Shown here piece by piece: positions 58,820 through 64,000 of a stretch of DNA of 64,000 bases (positions within the stretch are counted from its first letter, which is position 1; each line of letters starts with the position of its first letter). A program made the translations under genes and the position numbers. The DNA comes from Halichoerus grypus (taxonomy: Eukaryota; Chordata; Mammalia; Carnivora; Phocidae), in assembly GCF_964656455.1 (NCBI RefSeq), contig NC_135715.1, positions 74,103,414 through 74,167,413 on the forward strand. The letters are read 5' to 3'. The notes under the pieces were generated by a model. That model saw only the letters and a list, made by a program, of their open reading frames with translations, did no database searches and was not told the DNA's origin.

Positions 58820-59060
58820 AAGACACTCTCCCCTCCCTGTCCCCCAGCCCTCTTCACCTTCTCCCCTCCCCTCTCCTCTTTCTGACCCAGCTGCTGGGTC
58901 CTATATCACTGCTTGGTTCCCAGTCTCCTCCCTGGGCAGAGTGTCCGTGCCCACCCAGAGCCTCTGGGGCTGGGGAGGGGAGGGGAGGGGGCTGTGGGAG
59001 CTGTGAGGGAAGTAGAGCTGCCTCCCCCAATGCAGGGTGGCAGGGGAGGTCTAGGGGGCC
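58820..59060. other. C- and G-rich stretch upstream of a candidate exon
   Basis: A C/T-rich part (58828-58960) is followed by GGGGAGGGGAGGGGAGGGG (58974-58993). It has few CpGs, so it is not a CpG island. The G-runs could form a quadruplex. It lies 200 bases before the flippase-like exon. Confidence 0.5.
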
Positions 59061-59266
59061 CAATCCCTGGAGAAGTGGATTGGGTAGATGAGGAGCTGGG
59101 GGCTGAGAAAGCAGCCTGTCTCCAGGGGACTCACAGGCTGAAGTGCCCGACCAGAATACGCAGTGCGCTTCCTACTGTCCCTGGAGCCTGACTTCATTTG
59201 CATTTCTGGGTAACATCCCTGTGCCTTCTTGATGCAGGACCTGTCCATTTCTCTTTGGGCTGTCAG

Positions 59267-59382
59267 GAGGTGGAGGAAAAGATGGGCTGGCAACAGTCTC
59301 TGCAAGAATCAGATGTGTCCAAAGTCCGCACCATTTACCGCAATGAACCCCTTAGGAACAGTTTCTGCAAAAACTCAATCAG
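59267..59382 (+). CDS. Candidate exon of an ATP8A-like P4-ATPase (phospholipid flippase)
   Basis: A 116-base segment lies between TTTCTCTTTGGGCTGTCAG (ending 59266) and AATCAG|GTGAGAAG (after 59382), good splice sites on both sides. A second acceptor, CTTCTTGATGCAG, ends at 59237. The open frame contains an ATG at 59282 in good context (A at -3, G at +4), then MGWQQSLQESDVSKVRTIYR and NEPLRNSFCKNSI. The pattern R-T-I-Y-x-N-x-P-x(4)-F-x(2)-N-x-I is the start of the conserved N-terminal region of ATP8A1/ATP8A2, and the donor interrupts the next codon after two bases. P4-ATPases move aminophospholipids to the cytosolic leaflet. ATP8A2 is a neighbour of RNF6 in human, but there on the opposite strand, so this may be a paralogue, a rearranged duplicate or a decayed copy. 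No following exon was found before the window ends. Confidence 0.45.
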
Positions 59383-59740
59383 GTGAGAAGTGTGTGTCGC
59401 TGGGAGGAGAGGAAGGAGGAAGAAGATGTGGTCCTCACCTGCAAGAAACACTTGGTGTGGATGCTTCAGGCTATAACAGTTGTCTCAGGCCTTGAGAAAC
59501 TTTGAATTCTCAAGTTCACCACCAAGAATAGGCTGTGTTTTCATCTCACCTTCAAGGTTTCTTTCTCTGAGTTGGCCTCTCCTCTCACTTGTGCCTGTTC
59601 ATGGCAATACCAAGCAGCACACTGTCATTTGGGAGCTCTCTTTAGTATACCTACCTATGAGGTAAAGTGCTTTCCAGTGAAATCTCATAGATCTGCTGAG
59701 TTGTCCACCAATATCCTATATTAGGGAATTGAGCGTTTGG
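59383..59740. other. Possible intron following the candidate exon
   Basis: Unique-looking sequence after the GTGAGAAG donor. No second P4-ATPase exon was seen here. Confidence 0.35.
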
Positions 59741-62700
59741 CTTCTTTTTTTTTATTGAAGTTTAGTTAACATACAGAGTTATATTAATTTCAGGACTACA
59801 ATATAGTGATTCAACAGTTCTATACATTACTCAGTGCTCATCAAGATAACTGTACTCTTAATCCCCTTTACCTATTTCACCCACCCCCCCCACTCACCTC
59901 CCTCTGACAACGACCAGTTCATTCTCTGCATTTGAGTCTGTCTCTTTTTTGTTTCTTTTTTAAATTCCCATATGACTGCAATCATATAGTATTTGTCCTT
60001 CTCTGACTGACTTATTTCACTTAGCATTATACCCTCTAGGTCCATCCATGCTGGTGCAAATGGCGAGATTTCATTCTCTTTTATGACTGAGTAATATTCT
60101 GTTGTATATATGTGTTACACCTTTACCCATTGAACTATGGATGGACACTTGGGTTGCTTCTATATCTTGTATTGTAAATAATGCTGCAGTAAATAGAGGT
60201 GTGCATGATCTTTGTGAATTTGGGTTTTTGTTTTCTTTGGATAAATATCCAAAGTGTATTACTAGATCATATGGTAATTATATTTTTAATTTTTCAAGGA
60301 ACCTCCATAGTGTTTTCCACAGGGGCTGCACCAATTTGCATTCCTACCAACAGTGTGCAAGGGTTCCTTTTTCTCTATACCCTTGTTATTTCTTGTTTTT
60401 TATTTTATTTTATTTTAGCCATTCTGACAGGTGTAAGGTGATATTTCATTGTGATTTTAATTTGCATTTCCCTGATGATTAGTGATGTTGAGCATCTTTT
60501 TGTGTATCTGTTGGCCATCTGTATGTCTTCTTTGGAAAAATGTCTATTTAGGTCCTCTGCCCATTTTTAATCAGATTAATTGTGGGGAGGTCTTAAGTTG
60601 AATAAGTTTATGTATTTTGGATGTTAACCTCTAATTGGATATATCATTTGCAAATATCTTCTCCCACTCAGTAGGGTGCCTGTTTGTTTTGTTTATGGTT
60701 TCCTTCACTATGCAAAAGCTTTTTATTTTAGTGTAGTCCTGATAGTTTAATTTTGCTTTTGTTTCTCTTGCCAGAGAAGACATATCTAGAAAAATATTTC
60801 TACGTTCAATGCCAAAGAAATAACTGCTTAGGAGTTTTATTATTTCAGGTCTCACATTTACATATTTAATCCATTTTGAGTTTTTTTTGTGTGTGTGTGT
60901 GTGTGTAGTGTAAGAAAGTGGTCCAGTTTCATTCTTTTGCATTTAGCTGTCCAGTTTTCCCAGTACCATTTCTTAAAGAAACTCTTTTTCCCATTGTATA
61001 TTCTTGCCTCCTATGTCGTAGATTAAGTGATGGTATGTGTGGGTTTATTTCTGGGTTCTCTATTCTGTTCTATTAATCTATGTGTCTATTTTTGTGCCAG
61101 TACCATACTGTTTTGATTACTATAGGTTTATTGTACATCTTGAAATCTGGGACTGTGATATGTCTAGCTTTGTTCTTCTTTCTCAAGATTGTTTTGGCTA
61201 TTTGGGGTCTTTTGCAGCTTCATACAAATTTGAAGACTTCTAGTTCTGTGAAAAATGTTGGTGTTTTGATAAGTATTGCTTTGGGTAGTATGGACATTTA
61301 AAGAATATTGATTCTTCCAATCCATGAGCACAAAATATCTTGCTATTTGTTTGTGTCATCTTCAGTTTCTTTCATCACTGTTTTATAGTTTTCAGAGTAC
61401 AGGTCTTTCACCTCCTTGATTAATAAGTTTATTCCTAGGTATTTTACTATTTTTGGTGCAATTGTGAATGGGATTTTTTTTTCTTGATTTCTCTTTCTGT
61501 AACTTCGTAATTAGTGTATAGAAACACAATAGATTTCTGTACATTAACTTTGAATTCTGCAACTTTACTAAATTCATTTCTCAGTCCCAATAGTTTGGTG
61601 GAGCTTTAAGGGTTTTTCATATATGGTACATCATCTGCAACTAGTGATAGCTTTTCTTCTTCCTTATCAATTTGGATCCCCCCCCCCTTTTTTTTTCCTG
61701 TTTGCTGTGGCTAGGACTTGGTGGTACTATTTTGAATAAAATTGGTGAGAGTCGACACCCTTTTCTTGTTTTTGATCTTCAAGGAAAAGCTCTCAGTTTT
61801 TCACTGTTGAGTGTAGTGTTAGCTGTGGGTTTTTCATATAAGACCTTTAGTATGTTGAGGTACGTTTCCTCCAAGCCTATTTTGTTGAGAGTTTTTATTA
61901 AGAATGGATGTTATATTTTGTCAACTGCTTTTTCTGCACCTATTAGGATGATCATATGTTTTTATCCTTTTTCTTGTTGATATGATATATCACTCTAATT
62001 GATTTGCAAATATTGAACCACATTTGCATCTCTGGAATAAATCTTACTTGATCCTGATTCTTTTAATGTATTGTTGGATTCAGTTTGATACTATTTTGTT
62101 GAGGATTTTGGATCTATTCTCATCAGGGATATTGGCCTGTCATTTTCTTTTTTGCAGTGTCTTTATTTGGTTTTGGTATTAGGGTAATGCTGGCCTTGTA
62201 GAATGAATTTGGAAGTTTTCCTTCCTCCTCCTCCTCTTCTTCTTCTTCTTCTTCTTTTTTTTTAATAGTTTGAGAAGACTATATAGTAACTCTTTTTCAA
62301 AAGTTTGGCAGAATTCACCCGTGGAGCTATCTGATCCTGGACTTTTGTTTGTTTGGAGTTTCTAGGTTACCAATTCAATTTCAATATTAGCAATCTGTGT
62401 GTTCAAATTTTCTATTTCTTCCTGCTTCAGTTTTGGAATATTGTATGTTTTTAGGAATTTATCCATTTCTTCTAGGTTGTCCAATTTTTGGCATATAATT
62501 TTTTCATAATATTCTCTTATAATCCTTTGTATTTCTGTGGTGTTGGTTATTTCTCCTCCTTCATTTCTGATTTTATTTGAGTCATTTTTTCCTTGATGAC
62601 TCTGGTTAGAATTTATCGATTTTTATCTTTTTTAAAGAACCATTCTTGGTTTCATTTATTTTTTCCAATGTTTTAGTCTCGTTTTATTTATTTCTACTCT

Positions 62701-63235
62701 AATCTTTATTGTCTCCTTCCTTCTACTAGCTTTGGACTTTATTCATTCTTTTTCTAGCTCCTTTAGGTGTAAGGTTAGGTTGTTTGTTTGAGATTTTTAA
62801 AAAATTTCTTGAAGTAGGCCCATATCACTATAAACTTCCTTCCTTAGGTTTTACTGTGTCCCAAAGATTTTGGAACACTGTGTTTTCAATTTCATTTGTC
62901 TCCATGTATTTTTTTATTTCTTCATTGATTAGGTGTGTGTTATTTAGTCTCATGTGCTTGTGTTTGTTTTTTTTTTTTTAAGATTTTATTTATTTATTTG
63001 ACAGAGCGAGCACGAGTGGGGAGGAGGGGGCAAGGGACAAGCAGGCTTCCTGCTGAGCAGGGAGTCAGACGAGGGGCTCAATCCCAGGAACCTGGGATCA
63101 TGACCTGAGCCTAAGGCAGAAGAGTAACTGACTGAGCCACCCAGACACCCCATGTTTGTGTTTTTTACAGTTTTGTTTTTTTTTTTGTAATTGATTTCTA
63201 GCTTCATATCATTTTGGTCAGAAAAGATGCTTGAT
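59741..63235 (-). mobile_element. L1, about 3.3 kb, 5'-truncated, minus strand
   Basis: The 3' UTR starts after a T tract (TTGAAGTTTAGTTAACATAC) and includes CACCTTTACCCATTGAACTA-like text and TAATGCTGCAGTAAATAGAG. A long ORF2-like stretch follows, with several broken frames (TTTTGATTACTATAGGTTTA, GGCTATTTGGGGTCTTTTGC, TCTGGAATAAATCTTACTTG). It is the longest single L1 in the window and is interrupted by the SINE at 62968-63152. Not coding-competent. Confidence 0.8.
62968..63152 (-). mobile_element. Can-SINE inside L1
   Basis: A minus-strand SINE with tail TTTTTTTTTTAAGATTTTAT and head GAGCCACCCAGACACCCC. The flanking CATGTGCTTGTGTTTG and CATGTTTGTGTTTTTT are an imperfect target duplication. 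Confidence 0.88.
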
Positions 63236-63295
63236 ATTATTTTTTTTTTTGCAAATATTAGCATTTTGCCACATTTGTCTTATTATTCCTTCTCT

Positions 63296-63362
63296 CTCAT
63301 ATATATATAATTTTTTTTCTCTCTGTAGTCTTTCTCATACACACACACACATACATATATAT
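63296..63362. repeat. (TA)n and (CA)n microsatellites
   Basis: A short TATATATATA run and an ACACACACACAC run close together. Confidence 0.85.
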
Positions 63363-63559
63363 CACACATTTTTTTTCTGAACAATTTGAGATTGGATTGC
63401 AAATATGATGCCTATTTACATCAGTGTGTGTTTCCTGAAAATAAGACCATTTTCCCTTATAGACATAGTATAATTATAAAAATCAAGACAGTAACATCAA
63501 TTTGATATTATTATCTAATCTATAGACCTTATTTAAATTTTACTAATTACTAATGTCTT

Positions 63560-63788
63560 TTTTTATGTTATGTTAATCACCATACATTACATCATTAGTT
63601 TTTGATGTAGTGTCCCATGATTCATTGTTTGTGTATAACACCCAGTGCTCCATTCAGTATGTGCCCTCTTTAATACCCATCACCAGGCTAGCCCATCCCC
63701 GCACCCCCCTCCCCTCTAGAACCCTCAGTTTGTTTCTCAGAGTTCATAGTCTCTCATGGTTTGTCTCCCCCTCCGATTTCCCCAATCT
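63560..63788 (-). mobile_element. Carnivore L1 3' UTR, cut by a SINE
   Basis: Nearly the same text as 19790-20030 (CATTACATCATTAGTTTTTG, AATACCCATCACCAGGCTA). It stops at the SINE that starts at 63790 and probably continues past the window edge. Confidence 0.85.
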
Positions 63789-63789
63789 T

Positions 63790-63996
63790 CTTTTTTTTTT
63801 TTTTTTTGAAGATTTTATTTATTCATTTATTTGAGAGAGTGAGAGAGAGAGAGAGCACATGAGAGGGGGTAAGGTCAGAGGGAGAAGCAGACTCCCTGCC
63901 GAGCAGGGAGCCCGATGCGGGACTCGATCCCGGGACTCCAGGATCATGACCTGAGCCGAAGGCAGTCGCTTAACCAACTGAGCCACCCAGGCGCCC
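63790..63996 (-). mobile_element. Can-SINE at the right edge
   Basis: A full-length minus-strand carnivore SINE inserted in the L1 3' UTR. It ends at the head GCCACCCAGGCGCCC just before the window end, so the second target duplication is cut off. Confidence 0.93.
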
Positions 63997-64000
63997 TCCC

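Noticed and set aside
60102..61980. Several frames of 60-126 codons
   Set aside because: They are read antisense to L1 sequence, so they are by-products.
3948..63996. tRNA-like heads of the many SINEs as tRNA genes
   Set aside because: They carry the SINE body, tail and target duplications, and the cloverleaf is degenerate. They are retroposed tRNA-derived elements, not tRNA genes.
1..64000. CRISPR arrays, operons, phage or plasmid features
   Set aside because: None present. Introns, SINEs, CpG islands and polyadenylation signals show mammalian nuclear DNA.

Overview
This window is nuclear DNA of a placental mammal, and specifically a carnivoran. The strongest evidence is about 25 copies of the tRNA-derived Can-SINE, whose conserved 5' head reads GGGCGCCTGGGTGGCTCAG on one strand. 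The SINE body resembles that of arctoid caniforms (bears, seals, mustelids) more than dog or cat, but that finer placement is inference from remembered consensus sequences. There are no operons, phage, CRISPR arrays or prokaryotic features.

Layout. (1) 1-3.7 kb: a badly decayed class III (ERVL-type) endogenous retrovirus, with pol fragments ending in an LTR-like tail. (2) 6.2-16.25 kb: one complete, recognisable gene, RNF6 (RING-H2 E3 ubiquitin ligase), on the + strand. It has a CpG-island promoter at 6.19-6.85 kb, probable untranslated leader exons, three coding exons (9405-9597, 10476-10571, 13411-15173) and a polyadenylation signal at 16223. The spliced product is 683 residues, close to the human protein. 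(3) 16.3-40.4 kb: intergenic sequence with old L2, MIR, L1, Tigger and LTR debris plus younger SINE and L1 insertions. (4) 40.48-41.30 kb: a second CpG island with no recognisable gene, a candidate promoter. (5) 41.3-58.2 kb: dense nested repeats, including MaLR LTRs, L1 fragments, SINEs and a tandem array with units of about 365 bp. (6) 59.27-59.38 kb: a possible orphan coding exon on the + strand whose translation resembles the N-terminus of ATP8A-type phospholipid flippases. (7) 59.7-63.2 kb and 63.56 kb to the end: antisense L1 sequence carrying SINEs.

Only RNF6 is a confident protein-coding gene. The most interesting leads are the flippase-like exon at 59.3 kb and the second CpG island 18 kb upstream of it on the same strand. 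Together they could mark the 5' end of an additional gene or a decayed paralogue continuing past the right edge. No coherent new biological system was found; most of the sequence is transposable-element history. Repeat family names are assigned from memory of consensus sequences and were not run through a masking program.
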